A DNA stretch of 50,230 bases from Paraburkholderia elongata (GCF_013177735.1 NZ_WOEZ01000300.1:1-50230), one strand, 5' to 3'; counted from the first letter of the stretch, positions 17,165 through 25,974 are shown. Translations and numbers: made by a program. The notes: generated by a model from the letters alone, not told the origin.

Positions 17165-18061
17165 CTATCGTTGGCCAAGTTCATGAATGAGATCAACAAA
17201 AGCGCGGAGTCCCGCTGGTAGCTGCCGCCCAGGGGGATAGTAGAGCGCCAGACCACGGTAGCTGGGCATCCAGTCCTGCAGCACGCGCACAAGCCGTCCA
17301 GCCGCCAGGTCGTCACGCACATACCAATCGGCCAGATAGGCCAGGCCCGTACCGGCCAAGGCGGCTTCACGCATGAGGCCCGGGTCGTCGAGCGTGAGTG
17401 GTCCGCTTACTTCGATATTCATTGGTTCGCCATGACGGGAGAACTCCCAGCGCGACGGCGCACCACTGGGAAACCTGGCCCGTACACAGGGGTGCCCGGC
17501 AAGCTCGGCCGGTGAAGTTGGGGTCGGGAACCGTGAGAAGTGCTCAGGCGAACCCACCACCGCCATCCGGAGATCACCGTCGATCGGGATGCGGACCATG
17601 TTTTGCGGCACCGTCTCACTCAGGCGAATCCCGGCATCGAAGCCCTCGGCCACGATGTCGACCATTTGCCCCTCGGTCACGATCTCCACCTTCATATCGG
17701 GGTAGCGGCTCAGGTACACCAGTACGATGGGCGCAAACACCATGCGGACTGCGCCCAGCGAGGCGTTGATGCGGAGCGTGCCAATAGGCGAAAGGCGATG
17801 GAGGGTAGTTTCCTCCATGGCGCCGCGAATCTCCGACAAGGCCGGCCCGATCCGGGCGACGAAGTGCTCGCCAGCCTCGGTCAGCGAGACACTACGGGTG
17901 GTCCGATGAAACAGGCGAACGCCGAGTCGCGTTTCCAGTCCCGCAACAGCGTTGCTCAAGGCCGTGGTCGAGATGCCGAGTTCATTCGCTGCGCGGCGAA
18001 AGCTCTGGCAGCGGGCAACAGCAAGTGCGGCCTCCAGGCCGACTAAGCCAGATTTCTGCAT
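17165..18061 (-). CDS. LysR-family transcriptional regulator
   Basis: A 298-residue LysR-type regulator of the CrgA/DmlR-like subgroup. It has the N-terminal HTH (FRRAANELGISTTALSNAVAGLE and RLFHRTTRSVSLTEAGE) and the effector domain with YPDMKVEIVTEGQMVDIVAEGFDAGIRL, typical of that subgroup. It is divergent from the aldehyde dehydrogenase gene, 113 bp away, and is its probable regulator. The intergenic segment contains GATA-N8-TATC (around 18082), a possible site. Both genes are flanked by IS66 relics, so the pair may have moved together. Confidence 0.93.
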   Translation of the reverse strand: MQKSGLVGLEAALAVARCQSFRRAANELGISTTALSNAVAGLETRLGVRLFHRTTRSVSLTEAGEHFVARIGPALSEIRGAMEETTLHRLSPIGTLRINASLGAVRMVFAPIVLVYLSRYPDMKVEIVTEGQMVDIVAEGFDAGIRLSETVPQNMVRIPIDGDLRMAVVGSPEHFSRFPTPTSPAELAGHPCVRARFPSGAPSRWEFSRHGEPMNIEVSGPLTLDDPGLMREAALAGTGLAYLADWYVRDDLAAGRLVRVLQDWMPSYRGLALYYPPGRQLPAGLRAFVDLIHELGQR

Positions 18062-18174
18062 TATCCCGATTTTCGAACCAAGATATCAAACTTTATCCAT
18101 CTTATCAGAATAATTGGGCCGGCGTATGCTGCGTGCACCACCTCCCGATAGTCCGGGGAAACACAGGAGCGATC

Positions 18175-19596
18175 ATGCAAACCATCCACCAGACCTACAT
18201 CGACGGCACCTTCGTGACACCGCACGGCACCGAGACCGTTGAAATCATCAACCCGACCACCGAAAGGCCTCTCGCACGCGCGACCCTCGCCGATGCCCAG
18301 GACACGCGTCGCGCCATCGCTGCGGCAAAAAGGGCGTTGCCGGCATTTGCGCAAACAACAGTCGGCGAGCGCGTCGCCATGCTGAAGCGGCTGCACGCTG
18401 CCGTCCTGGAATGCAGCGATGCACTGCGCGATGCGACGATTGAAGAATATGGCGCGCCTGTTTCACGGGCCACCTGGATCTCCCACTTCGCGGCGCAATC
18501 ATTTCTTGACGCCGCAGTGACGCTGGAGGCCTATGACTTCACCCGCGTGATGGGTACCTCAACCGTAGTGATGGAACCTGTGGGCGTTGCTGCCCTCATC
18601 ACTCCGTGGAACAGCACTGCCGGTTCGATCTGTAGCAAATTGGCGATGGCCATCGCCGCAGGTTGCACGTCCGTGATCAAGCCAAGCGAGCTGAGCCCGA
18701 TACAAAACAGGATCGTGACGGAAGCAATTCATGCGGCAGGGTTGCCGGCAGGCATCGTCAATATCGTCACCGGACGCGGCGACGTCGTGGGCGCAGAATT
18801 GAGCACGCACCCGGATGTCGCCAAGATTTCCTTTACTGGCTCCACTGCGGTGGGCAAGATCATCCAGCGCGCGGCGACCGACACCATGAAGCGTGTCCAC
18901 CTCGCCTTGGGCGGGAAATCCCCGTCCATCATCCTTGACGATGCGGACCTGACGAAGGCGGTTCCGCTCGCGCTCAATGCGGCGTTCATGAACAACGGGC
19001 AGGCATGCATCTCGGGGAGCCGATTGCTGGTACCTGAGCGGCGCTTGGCAGAAGCGATCATGGTGGTGAAAGAGACGGTGGCGCAGATGAAGGTGGGCGC
19101 CCCGGCCGACCCAACGACCGTCATTGGCCCCCTGGCCAATCGCAACCAGTACGAACGCATTCAGAACTACATCAGGCTCGGTCTCGCCGAGGGCGCAACG
19201 CTTATCACGGGTGGCGAGGGGCGTCCGGCGGGGCTAGAGCAAGGCTATTTCGTCAAGCCGACGGTATTTGCCGATGTGCGCAGCGAGATGATCATCGCAC
19301 GTGAGGAAATCTTCGGCCCCGTTCTATCCATCCTGACATATGGCAGCGAGGAGGAAGCGATCGACATGGCCAACGATACGGTGTTTGGCCTGCACGCCTA
19401 CGTCATGTCGTCCGATCCGGCACGGGCAAAGGCTGTGGCGACAAGGCTGGAGGCCGGTCGAGTGATGATCAACACGCTACAGCACGATCCTTTGGCGCCG
19501 TTCGGCGGATTTAAGCAGTCGGGCGTCGGGCGCGAGTACGGCGTGCTTGGTCTGGAATCGTACCTGGAGGCAAAGACGTTGCTGGGGGTGTCGTGA
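18175..19596 (+). CDS. Aldehyde dehydrogenase, catalytic Glu replaced
   Basis: A 473-residue NAD(P)-dependent aldehyde dehydrogenase. The ATG at 18175 follows CAGGAG at good spacing; the longer open frame back to 18025 would run into the divergent LysR gene. It has the cofactor site (ITPWNSTAGSICSKLAMAIAAG, KPSELSP, FTGSTAVGK), the catalytic Cys278 in NNGQACISGSR, and EEIFGPVLSI. The usual ELGGKS general-base motif reads ALGGKS: Ala244 stands where Glu268 of the classical enzymes would be, exactly 34 residues before the Cys as expected. It may oxidise aldehydes more slowly or act on thio-acyl chemistry; the substrate is unknown. Divergent LysR control is likely. Confidence 0.92.
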   Translation: MQTIHQTYIDGTFVTPHGTETVEIINPTTERPLARATLADAQDTRRAIAAAKRALPAFAQTTVGERVAMLKRLHAAVLECSDALRDATIEEYGAPVSRATWISHFAAQSFLDAAVTLEAYDFTRVMGTSTVVMEPVGVAALITPWNSTAGSICSKLAMAIAAGCTSVIKPSELSPIQNRIVTEAIHAAGLPAGIVNIVTGRGDVVGAELSTHPDVAKISFTGSTAVGKIIQRAATDTMKRVHLALGGKSPSIILDDADLTKAVPLALNAAFMNNGQACISGSRLLVPERRLAEAIMVVKETVAQMKVGAPADPTTVIGPLANRNQYERIQNYIRLGLAEGATLITGGEGRPAGLEQGYFVKPTVFADVRSEMIIAREEIFGPVLSILTYGSEEEAIDMANDTVFGLHAYVMSSDPARAKAVATRLEAGRVMINTLQHDPLAPFGGFKQSGVGREYGVLGLESYLEAKTLLGVS

Positions 19597-19864
19597 AGCC
19601 ATGGCGAAGAGCCGTGGTCGCGGGCGGCTTCACGCTCGCAAGCGGCCTCACTGCTGGCCGTCGAGATCGCAACCGTCGTCGGCTCTACGCGCCTCGAACG
19701 ACGCGCCGGTAAAGGTGACGCCAGCGATGGCGACATCGCTACGTTTGTCGAACGTCTAGCGCGATATGCCGCAGCGAAGTAAGCGTCCAAGCAAGTCATG
19801 TTGATCCCCGGAGCACAGCCCAGGATGCTCGTATCCATCAGTGATTGGTAGGTACGTAGGCACT
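19597..19864. other. Gap after the aldehyde dehydrogenase gene
   Basis: One rightward frame reads LLAVEIATVVGSTRLERRAG and ends GDIATFVERLARYAAAK, stop at about 19785. It looks like the C-terminal end of a former protein, but I cannot assign it to a family. No start or ribosome site is present. Confidence 0.35.
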
Positions 19865-20083
19865 ATGGATCAGGCAACGCCAGGGCGCGGGGGGCGATTC
19901 CCCTGCGAGAAGTTCAGGGCCCAGGCCGTCGAGGCGTGCAGACAGCCTGGGGTTTCGATGGCCTCCGTCGCGATGGCCAACGGCATCAATGCCAATCTCC
20001 TTCGTCGCTGGGCTCAGTTAGCACCAGTCACGCCCACACGAAGCGGTTTAACCGTCATTTCGCGCTCCTCCTCAACGGTCTAG
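19865..20083 (+). mobile_element. IS66-family TnpA N-terminal fragment
   Basis: From ATG 19865 the text FRAQAVEACRQPGVSMASVA and ANGINANLLRRW is the helix-turn-helix region of IS66 accessory protein TnpA. After about residue 50 the similarity stops (QLAPVTPTRSGLTV), 60 bp before the end of the aldolase gene on the other strand. It is a truncated relic and marks the left edge of the catabolic island. Confidence 0.75.
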
Positions 20084-20749
20084 ACCAAATACTTGCAAGG
20101 TCGACTCTCCAGCGCGCAGCCTCGTCAGAATTTCCCTCTCCGCCGCCTCACGTTTCTCGGCGGCGAGAAGCACCTCACCAATCCGCTCATTGGGGATAGA
20201 GACCACTCCGTCAATGTCACCCACGATCAGGTCGCCAGGACTCACGAAGATGTCACCCATCAGCACAGGCTTGTTAAGCCATCCCGTCGCACCAAAATCT
20301 TTCCCGGTACCGCGGATGCATAAGCCTCTTGAGAAAACAGGAAACCCAACTTCCTCAAGCAGAGCGCCATCTCTCACGCCCGCATCTATGACCAGGCCAC
20401 CCAGTCGGGCGACCATTCCTGCAGTCGACATGACCTCGCCCCAATATCCTGCTTCATAGTGGCCGCTTGCATAGACGACCAGGATATCGCCCGGGCTGGC
20501 CGCCTTGATGGCTCGATGAATCCACAGATTGTCGTTCGGCGGGCAGTGCACAGTAAAAGCCGGCCCTGCCAGCCTGAAACTGGCGGCTGTCGGCTTGATC
20601 GACGACGGTAACGCCCCGATCCGGCCTCCAGCTTCGTGAAGTGTCGCCGAGCCGAGCCTGGCGGCTCGTTTGATCTGGTCTGCAGGTAGCGCTACCGTTT
20701 TGCGCACCGAGATTGACGTATCGGCGAACGGATCGTGTTCGCCACTCAT
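20072..20749 (-). CDS. RraA/LigK-type aldolase, copy 1
   Basis: A 225-residue member of the RraA fold family that includes 4-hydroxy-4-methyl-2-oxoglutarate / 4-carboxy-4-hydroxy-2-oxoadipate aldolases (LigK, GalC, ProA). These metal-dependent enzymes split the product of 4-oxalomesaconate hydration to pyruvate and oxaloacetate. The Arg126-Asp127 pair in DAGVRDG, used by aldolases for pyruvate and metal binding and lost in E. coli RraA, is present, as are GYWGEV and VSPGDLIVGDIDGVVSIP. Of the three copies this looks closest to the classical aldolases. Its ATG overlaps the stop of copy 2 by 4 nt, and it is the last gene of the long operon. Confidence 0.88.
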   Translation of the reverse strand: MSGEHDPFADTSISVRKTVALPADQIKRAARLGSATLHEAGGRIGALPSSIKPTAASFRLAGPAFTVHCPPNDNLWIHRAIKAASPGDILVVYASGHYEAGYWGEVMSTAGMVARLGGLVIDAGVRDGALLEEVGFPVFSRGLCIRGTGKDFGATGWLNKPVLMGDIFVSPGDLIVGDIDGVVSIPNERIGEVLLAAEKREAAEREILTRLRAGESTLQVFGLDR

Positions 20750-21408
20750 GCTGAGTCCTTCAAAGATTGAAGGCGGTGGTACCCAAACTGACGGCGAGCC
20801 TCGTCTAGCCGAGTACCCTCTCGTGCGAGAGCGCGAATTGCGTCTTCGGCACGCGAAATCTCCTCAGCCGCATCAAGGATGGCGTCCTCATGGGCGCTGG
20901 GTAGGACCACTACACCGTCCGCATCGCCGCGCACGAGGTCACCTGGCGCGACGCGAACCGATCCAATTGAAACCACGACTCCAGTGGCCTCCACCTGCAC
21001 ACGATCCTTGCCAGTTCGCATCCAATGTCCGCGAGAAAACACCGGGTATCCGAGCTTGCGACAGAGCGCGACGTCGCGACAGATTCCGTCTATGACTGTT
21101 CCGGCAATCCCTCTACGATGAGCGATCTCCGTCAAGATGTCTCCCCACACTGTTACATCTTCACGGCCCCCGTTGTCGAGGACGACAACCGATCCGGGAG
21201 GAACGTCATCGATATAGTCGCCTACCGTACCAGCGGGCTTGGAGGCCGGCCCGTAAAGAAGCGTGAAGGCTCGTCCCGTCAACCGGAACTCGTCAGCACG
21301 AGCCTTGATCCAGGCACATTGCCCGTGGATTCCAAGGCGATCCAATGCATCGCTCAAAGTTGCGCAGTCGAGCGAGGCTGCACGTTCAACATTTCGGTCC
21401 TGATTCAT
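20746..21408 (-). CDS. RraA/LigK-type aldolase, copy 2
   Basis: A 220-residue RraA-family protein with the aldolase Arg-Asp pair at 111-112 (IDGICRDV), TVWGDI and VAPGDLVRGDADGVVVLP. It is clearly divergent from copies 1 and 3, so the three are old paralogues rather than a fresh duplication. An acidic, charged C-terminus (RREQ-type helix) replaces the tail of copy 1. It overlaps both neighbours by 4 nt (ATGA), which implies translational coupling. It may process a different ring-cleavage product or form mixed trimers with the other copies; neither can be read from sequence. Confidence 0.85.
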   Translation of the reverse strand: MNQDRNVERAASLDCATLSDALDRLGIHGQCAWIKARADEFRLTGRAFTLLYGPASKPAGTVGDYIDDVPPGSVVVLDNGGREDVTVWGDILTEIAHRRGIAGTVIDGICRDVALCRKLGYPVFSRGHWMRTGKDRVQVEATGVVVSIGSVRVAPGDLVRGDADGVVVLPSAHEDAILDAAEEISRAEDAIRALAREGTRLDEARRQFGYHRLQSLKDSA

Positions 21409-22082
21409 CGCTTCAGCATCTCCTCGTAGTCGGCACCCATGACATGCGTAATCGACATCCCCTCCATCAAAGCCTTGCTCATGATGCTTTCGCGAGCTGC
21501 TATCTGTTCCGCGGTATCGAGGACAGCGGCGATGCGTGAGGCTGAAACGAACACGACGGCGGTTCCATCTGCAATCACGTAATCGCCCGTTTGCACAGTC
21601 GCGTCCGCGATCTGAACTGTTCCGCCCGTCTCTAGTTCCGCAACTCGGCCACGCGCTGTGAGGGCTGTCGAGCCACGCGCATAGATCGGGAATCCCAATC
21701 CACGCGCCTCGTCAACGTCACGCACTAGCCCGTCAGAGATAACACCTGCGATCCCGCGAACTTTTGCGCCAGTCGACAGAATTCCGCCCCAGGATCCAGC
21801 GACGATTCCGGTACGCTGTTCGACTACGATGACGTCTCCCTTCTGCGCCATTTCGATGGCCCGCGCACCGAGGTGCGGAGCGGGCGTTCCTCTGCTCGAA
21901 ACCTCATCGGCCTTCACCAGTTTCACGGTCATAACGCGTCCGTATACTTTCGCCAGACACGATAGCGGTGAGAGTCCTGTGACTGTGCCTTTGAGAGAGA
22001 GCTTGTCCAGGCTGTCAGAAACGGCACAGGTGTCGAGCCGGCCAAGCCGCTCCAGGATCGTTGAATCGTTCACGTTGGTCAT
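21405..22082 (-). CDS. RraA/LigK-type aldolase, copy 3
   Basis: A 225-residue RraA-family protein with Arg121-Asp122 in SDGLVRDV and GSWGGILSTGAKVRG. The C-terminal motif that reads PGD..xGDxDGVVV in copies 1 and 2 has changed to VQTGDYVIADGTAVVFVS, losing an acidic residue, so it may have altered activity. It overlaps copy 2 and the RidA-like gene by 4 nt each. Alternative role: a lyase or isomerase for another keto acid; the fold is certain, the exact reaction is not. Confidence 0.82.
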   Translation of the reverse strand: MTNVNDSTILERLGRLDTCAVSDSLDKLSLKGTVTGLSPLSCLAKVYGRVMTVKLVKADEVSSRGTPAPHLGARAIEMAQKGDVIVVEQRTGIVAGSWGGILSTGAKVRGIAGVISDGLVRDVDEARGLGFPIYARGSTALTARGRVAELETGGTVQIADATVQTGDYVIADGTAVVFVSASRIAAVLDTAEQIAARESIMSKALMEGMSITHVMGADYEEMLKR

Positions 22083-22474
22083 TTCAGTACGGCTATGATT
22101 TCGAGTTGAACAAGCATGCCGCCTCGGAGCGCGGACACGACTGTATGGCGAGCGGGACGGTCATGCGCATCAGGGAAAGCGCGCAGCCATTCTTCGTTAA
22201 CAGCAGCGCGATATCCCTCCTCGCTAACGAGCACTCGGACATGGCCGACATCACCCAAATCGCCTCCAGCCTCTTTCAACAACCTTTCCATGTTTGCGAA
22301 AGCGAATCGGACCTGCGCAGAGAGACCCTCGGCCAGACTACCAGTCGATGGGTCTACTCCCATGATTCCGGAGGAGAACAGCATGTCTCCGACTCGGGTG
22401 CCAAAAGGAATCGGCACGGCATGCGAAATCCCTTCTAGATCAAAAGATTCGCGGTGTGGTCGGTCTGGGTTCAT
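22079..22474 (-). CDS. RidA-family protein
   Basis: A 131-residue RidA/YjgF/UK114-type protein (trimeric). RidA hydrolyses reactive enamine/imine intermediates; relatives in catabolic operons act as deaminases or tautomerases. The fold signature is visible: VGDMLFSSGIMGVDPSTG, QVRFAFANMERLLKEAGG, and LVQLEIIAVL at the end. In an ungapped alignment of that last strand to E. coli RidA, the substrate-binding Arg105 position is Ala, with an Arg two residues later, so a changed function such as keto-enol tautomerisation is plausible. ATG 22474 gives a 4-nt overlap with the dioxygenase stop, like all junctions here; an ATG at 22480 is also possible. Confidence 0.85.
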   Translation of the reverse strand: MNPDRPHRESFDLEGISHAVPIPFGTRVGDMLFSSGIMGVDPSTGSLAEGLSAQVRFAFANMERLLKEAGGDLGDVGHVRVLVSEEGYRAAVNEEWLRAFPDAHDRPARHTVVSALRGGMLVQLEIIAVLK

Positions 22475-23433
22475 AGCCATTTTGCGAACGCCATGCCTAC
22501 GCCGGTCCCAGCTTCCGAGCGATATCCGGGGATGTAGTCAACGAGCTTCATGCGCAATCCCTCGAGCGCCCCGCCCGCCGCAATCCAGTTCAGAACCTCC
22601 GAAGATCCGGACTGCAACTTACTTCTCGGGACTGAGGAGAGCGCCTCGCCATCGCCCTTGGCGAGCCCCTCCAGTATCTGGCGATCAAACTCGCTGTCGA
22701 TAACGAAGTGACTGAGCCCACCAGAGGCAATCACCGCTACGCGTTCCGCGCCGGGCCACGATTCGATCGCCTTGCGGATTGCCTGTCCAAACGCGTAGCA
22801 ACGCGCCGCAGTGGGTTGGTTCGGAGGAACATAGGTGTTGATAAGCACGGGGATCATCGGGATGATCTTGTCCTCGCGCATGATGCGGCGACGCACGAAC
22901 GTAAAGGCATGTCCCAGAGAGCGTTGTTCGTGCTGGCGTGAGTACTGAGCCACATCAAAGTTTTGCTCCATCAGATTTTCAATGATGTGGCGACCGAACT
23001 CCGGATGACCCGGATAGCCTTCCTGCCTCTCACCATGAAATGCCCACAGCACTGACGCTCTGGAAGGAACGCTCATATCACCATGGATAAATTCCGGTCT
23101 GTCCCAGCTCTTGTCCCCCCAGAAGACTGAGAACGTCGGCATGCAGTCGTCGAGAAATAGTTCCTCCTGGTCATCACCGATCAACACGACGACGTCGGGG
23201 GCGACATCGTTGAGTGTCTGAGCGAGATCGGCGATTGCGCTCTGGACCGCGCTATGCTTTTTTTCCCAAACCTCTGGACTGAGTTCCTGGGCAATCCAGT
23301 CAGGCTTGCGCTTCAGGAGCTCTTCATAGGGTGTGCGATTCTGGTCAATCCGCGCCTGCTCGCTCCACCACTCCGGCTCCTGGCTAACTTGAGGACTGTG
23401 CGACATAGCCAGTCCCAGCACGATCTCGGCCAT
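22471..23433 (-). CDS. Class III (LigB-type) extradiol ring-cleavage dioxygenase
   Basis: A 320-residue member of the protocatechuate 4,5-dioxygenase beta-subunit superfamily, which cleaves dihydroxy- or trihydroxy-aromatic rings with non-haem iron. From ATG 23433 (GAGGAG 6 nt upstream) the iron ligand His12 falls in SHSP exactly as in LigB, the acid/base His is H242 in GGLSHF, and the Glu ligand is E279 in SSEVLNW. Where LigB has NDH with its second His ligand, this protein has GDDQ (Asp87-Asp88-Gln89). No small LigA-like subunit gene is present, so it would act alone, as gallate dioxygenases do. In the operon it precedes the RidA and aldolase genes and lies 67 bp after the SDR gene. Confidence 0.88.
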   Translation of the reverse strand: MAEIVLGLAMSHSPQVSQEPEWWSEQARIDQNRTPYEELLKRKPDWIAQELSPEVWEKKHSAVQSAIADLAQTLNDVAPDVVVLIGDDQEELFLDDCMPTFSVFWGDKSWDRPEFIHGDMSVPSRASVLWAFHGERQEGYPGHPEFGRHIIENLMEQNFDVAQYSRQHEQRSLGHAFTFVRRRIMREDKIIPMIPVLINTYVPPNQPTAARCYAFGQAIRKAIESWPGAERVAVIASGGLSHFVIDSEFDRQILEGLAKGDGEALSSVPRSKLQSGSSEVLNWIAAGGALEGLRMKLVDYIPGYRSEAGTGVGMAFAKWL

Positions 23434-23500
23434 AAAACTCCTCATTCCTCGTTTGAAGATGCGCGCTGTGCGCATCAATGTGTACGCGTGCTCGTGAAAG

Positions 23501-24268
23501 TCAGCTCGCGGTCCATCCGCCGTCCACCGGGAGAATCACGCCGGTTATGAAGCTCGCGCCCGGAGACGCCAGAAATAGAATCGGCGGACCTATCTCGTCT
23601 GGATGGGCGGCGCGACCGAGCGGCACCCTGTGCTGGATGAGCATGCGCCAGCGCTCGCTTACCTGGCTCTGTTGCGACATGTCTGTAGCAAATGGACCGG
23701 GTGCAACCGCATTGACGCGAATACCACGTGGCGCCAGTTCGACAGCAAGCGCTTTTGTCATCTGCACCACTGCGCCCTTGGAGGCCGCATATGCCGAGCG
23801 CTCGCTCATTCCGATCAGCCCTGCAGTGGATGCAACATTTACGATCGCACTGCCGGGTTTCATGTGCGCAACAGCGGCGCGACAAACCGACCATACGCCG
23901 TATGCGTTAGCACGCATGACCTGCTCGAAGTCGGCATCCGACGTGGCCTGCAACGTTCCACGAGCAATCGCGCCAGCAGAATTCACGAGAATATCGACGC
24001 TCCCGGCGTATCTGATCGTCGCTTCCACCACCTTGTCCGCCGTTCCCGGTTGCGACAAATCTCCGACGACGCAGGAAACCTTCGCACCAGCGCCTGCCAG
24101 AATTTCGGCCCGTTCATCAAGCGATTGTTGGTTACGTGCTACCAACACCACATGAGCTCCTGCATTGGCCAAGGCGGCAGCTGCCGCTGCGCCCAGTCCT
24201 CTCGATCCCCCGGTCACAACGGCGACCCGTCCGGATAAATCAAATGGCACGCCTGCGCCATTGCTCAT
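23501..24268 (-). CDS. SDR-family NAD(P)-dependent oxidoreductase
   Basis: A 255-residue classical short-chain dehydrogenase. It has the cofactor loop TGGSRGLGAAA, NSAGA, the catalytic Ser in VNVASTAGLIG, Tyr-x-x-x-Lys in YAASKGAVVQMTKALA, and VAPGPFATDM, ending with the SDR C-terminus TGVILPVDGGWT. It overlaps the acyl-CoA synthetase stop by 4 nt and so is made with it. It may oxidise a ring or side-chain alcohol, or the 3-hydroxyacyl-CoA produced by the ligase branch; the substrate cannot be read from sequence. Confidence 0.92.
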   Translation of the reverse strand: MSNGAGVPFDLSGRVAVVTGGSRGLGAAAAAALANAGAHVVLVARNQQSLDERAEILAGAGAKVSCVVGDLSQPGTADKVVEATIRYAGSVDILVNSAGAIARGTLQATSDADFEQVMRANAYGVWSVCRAAVAHMKPGSAIVNVASTAGLIGMSERSAYAASKGAVVQMTKALAVELAPRGIRVNAVAPGPFATDMSQQSQVSERWRMLIQHRVPLGRAAHPDEIGPPILFLASPGASFITGVILPVDGGWTAS

Positions 24269-25974
24269 ACCGCTTTCTCCCGCAGAACACGTCGTAGCAC
24301 CTTGCCCGAATTGTTCTTAGGCAACTCGTCGAGGACCTCGATCAGGCGCGGCACCTTGTACGACGCCAGTCGCTCCCGGCAAAACAGCGTCAACTCCTCT
24401 TGCGTAATCGTCGCCGATGGACGCAAGACGACGAACGCTTTCGGTGCTTCGCCACGGTAACTATCAGGCACTCCTATCACCGCGGCCTCGCTAATCGCTG
24501 GATGCTCCAGCAACACGTCCTCGACCTCGCGTGGCCACACCTTGAAACCGGATGCGACGATCATGTCCTTTGACCGGTCTACGACATAAAACCAGCCTTC
24601 TGTGTCGGCACGCCCGATGTCCCCCGTGCGCAACCAGCCGTCTTCAAATGCAGCCGCTGATGCGTCCGGCTTCCGCCAATACCCCGCGACGACCTGCGGA
24701 CCCAAGGTCATCACCTCGCCAACGTCTCCGCCGAAGGGCAACGTCGCACGCGACTGCAAATCGACTATCCGGCAACGTGTTCCGGGGACTGGTACACCTA
24801 TCGACAGCGAGCCAGTCAATTCATCCACCGGAGCTCGGCGTCCCAAAGGCACCAGGTGCGAGGGCGACGTCGTCTCCGTCAGACCATAGGCGTTGTGGAT
24901 ATACACGCCCGTCGCTGCCTCCCATCGCTCGACGGTCGCCGGCGCCACGGGTGCGCCCCCGCTAAACAACTTGCGAAAATGGGATAGGCGCGAGGGGTCG
25001 AACGCGGGCTGGTCAAGAAGCGCGATGTAAGCAGTAATGGCCGCCACCGTCGTCGTGCAGCGATGGCGCGCCAACAAATCGAGTACGGTGGCTGCTTCGA
25101 ACCGATAGCACATGACTACGGCAGCTCCCGCGACCAACCCTGCCGCGATATGGGCGACCAACCCTGTTACGTGCGAAAAAGGCGCGGCCGCAAAGAGGAC
25201 ATCATCGGAGGTAAGTTCCAGCCATTGACGATAGACCTCCGCGCTGGACGCCACATTTGCGTGAGAGATAAGTGCAGCCTTGGGCTCACCCGTGGTTCCT
25301 GACGTGTATGTCAGGAAGGCGATATCACTCCGATCAATCGACCATCCAGACGATGTGCCTGGCTTGTCGAGAAGCGTCGACAGATGGCTCCATCCATCGG
25401 GCATCTCAATGTCCTCACTGACTTTCCCGAGAAGGTTGGGCGTGTCGCCCTCACGAAGAAACTCATTGGCAAACGAGACCGCGACGGAAAGGCTTCCTCC
25501 CCAGTCCAAAGTCGCACCATGAAGTGCCATGGCCTGCTCTGCCCCGACGATCGCAGCACACGGTTCAGCGTCGTGCAGATAGTGAACCAGTTCTCGCCGT
25601 TTGAGCATGGGATTGAGCGGCACAACGATTGCACCCAGACGCCAGACCGCCAGCACTCCGATTACCGTTGCCGGAGTGTTTTGATTCAAGATTACGACCC
25701 GGTCGCCCTTCTTTACCCGGTCGGCCCACGCTGTAACCAGGGCGTCGACCTTTTGGCCGAGCTGACGGAAGCTAAGCGCGGTATCGAAATACCAGAGTGC
25801 AATCGCATCGGGGCGCGTCGCCACGTTGACCTCAAAAGCGTCAAGTGGCAATGCTGGCTCGATAGCGGCGTGCGGGCCGATACCGGGAGCGTAGAGGCGG
25901 ACCCACCGGCGATCGTCGGTTGACCCTTCATCACTCGAGACTCCATCGGAGAGGCGGATCTCAGACATAGTCAT
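24265..25974 (-). CDS. Acyl-CoA synthetase / aromatic acid-CoA ligase
   Basis: A 569-residue AMP-forming ligase of the ANL superfamily, which activates a carboxylic acid with ATP and CoA. Core motifs are complete: TYTSGTTGEPKAA (P-loop), AYGLTETTSPS (A5), WLRTGDIGRAD (A7), DRSKDMIVASGFKVWPREVE, and the catalytic Lys in KNNSGKVLRRVL near the C-terminus. The general type is medium/long-chain fatty acid or phenylpropanoid-CoA ligase. The start ATG 25974 overlaps the aldo/keto reductase stop by 4 nt. It probably supplies CoA thioesters to the beta-oxidation genes at 39.7-44.6 kb, since no other ligase lies in the island. Confidence 0.92.
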   Translation of the reverse strand: MTMSEIRLSDGVSSDEGSTDDRRWVRLYAPGIGPHAAIEPALPLDAFEVNVATRPDAIALWYFDTALSFRQLGQKVDALVTAWADRVKKGDRVVILNQNTPATVIGVLAVWRLGAIVVPLNPMLKRRELVHYLHDAEPCAAIVGAEQAMALHGATLDWGGSLSVAVSFANEFLREGDTPNLLGKVSEDIEMPDGWSHLSTLLDKPGTSSGWSIDRSDIAFLTYTSGTTGEPKAALISHANVASSAEVYRQWLELTSDDVLFAAAPFSHVTGLVAHIAAGLVAGAAVVMCYRFEAATVLDLLARHRCTTTVAAITAYIALLDQPAFDPSRLSHFRKLFSGGAPVAPATVERWEAATGVYIHNAYGLTETTSPSHLVPLGRRAPVDELTGSLSIGVPVPGTRCRIVDLQSRATLPFGGDVGEVMTLGPQVVAGYWRKPDASAAAFEDGWLRTGDIGRADTEGWFYVVDRSKDMIVASGFKVWPREVEDVLLEHPAISEAAVIGVPDSYRGEAPKAFVVLRPSATITQEELTLFCRERLASYKVPRLIEVLDELPKNNSGKVLRRVLREKAV

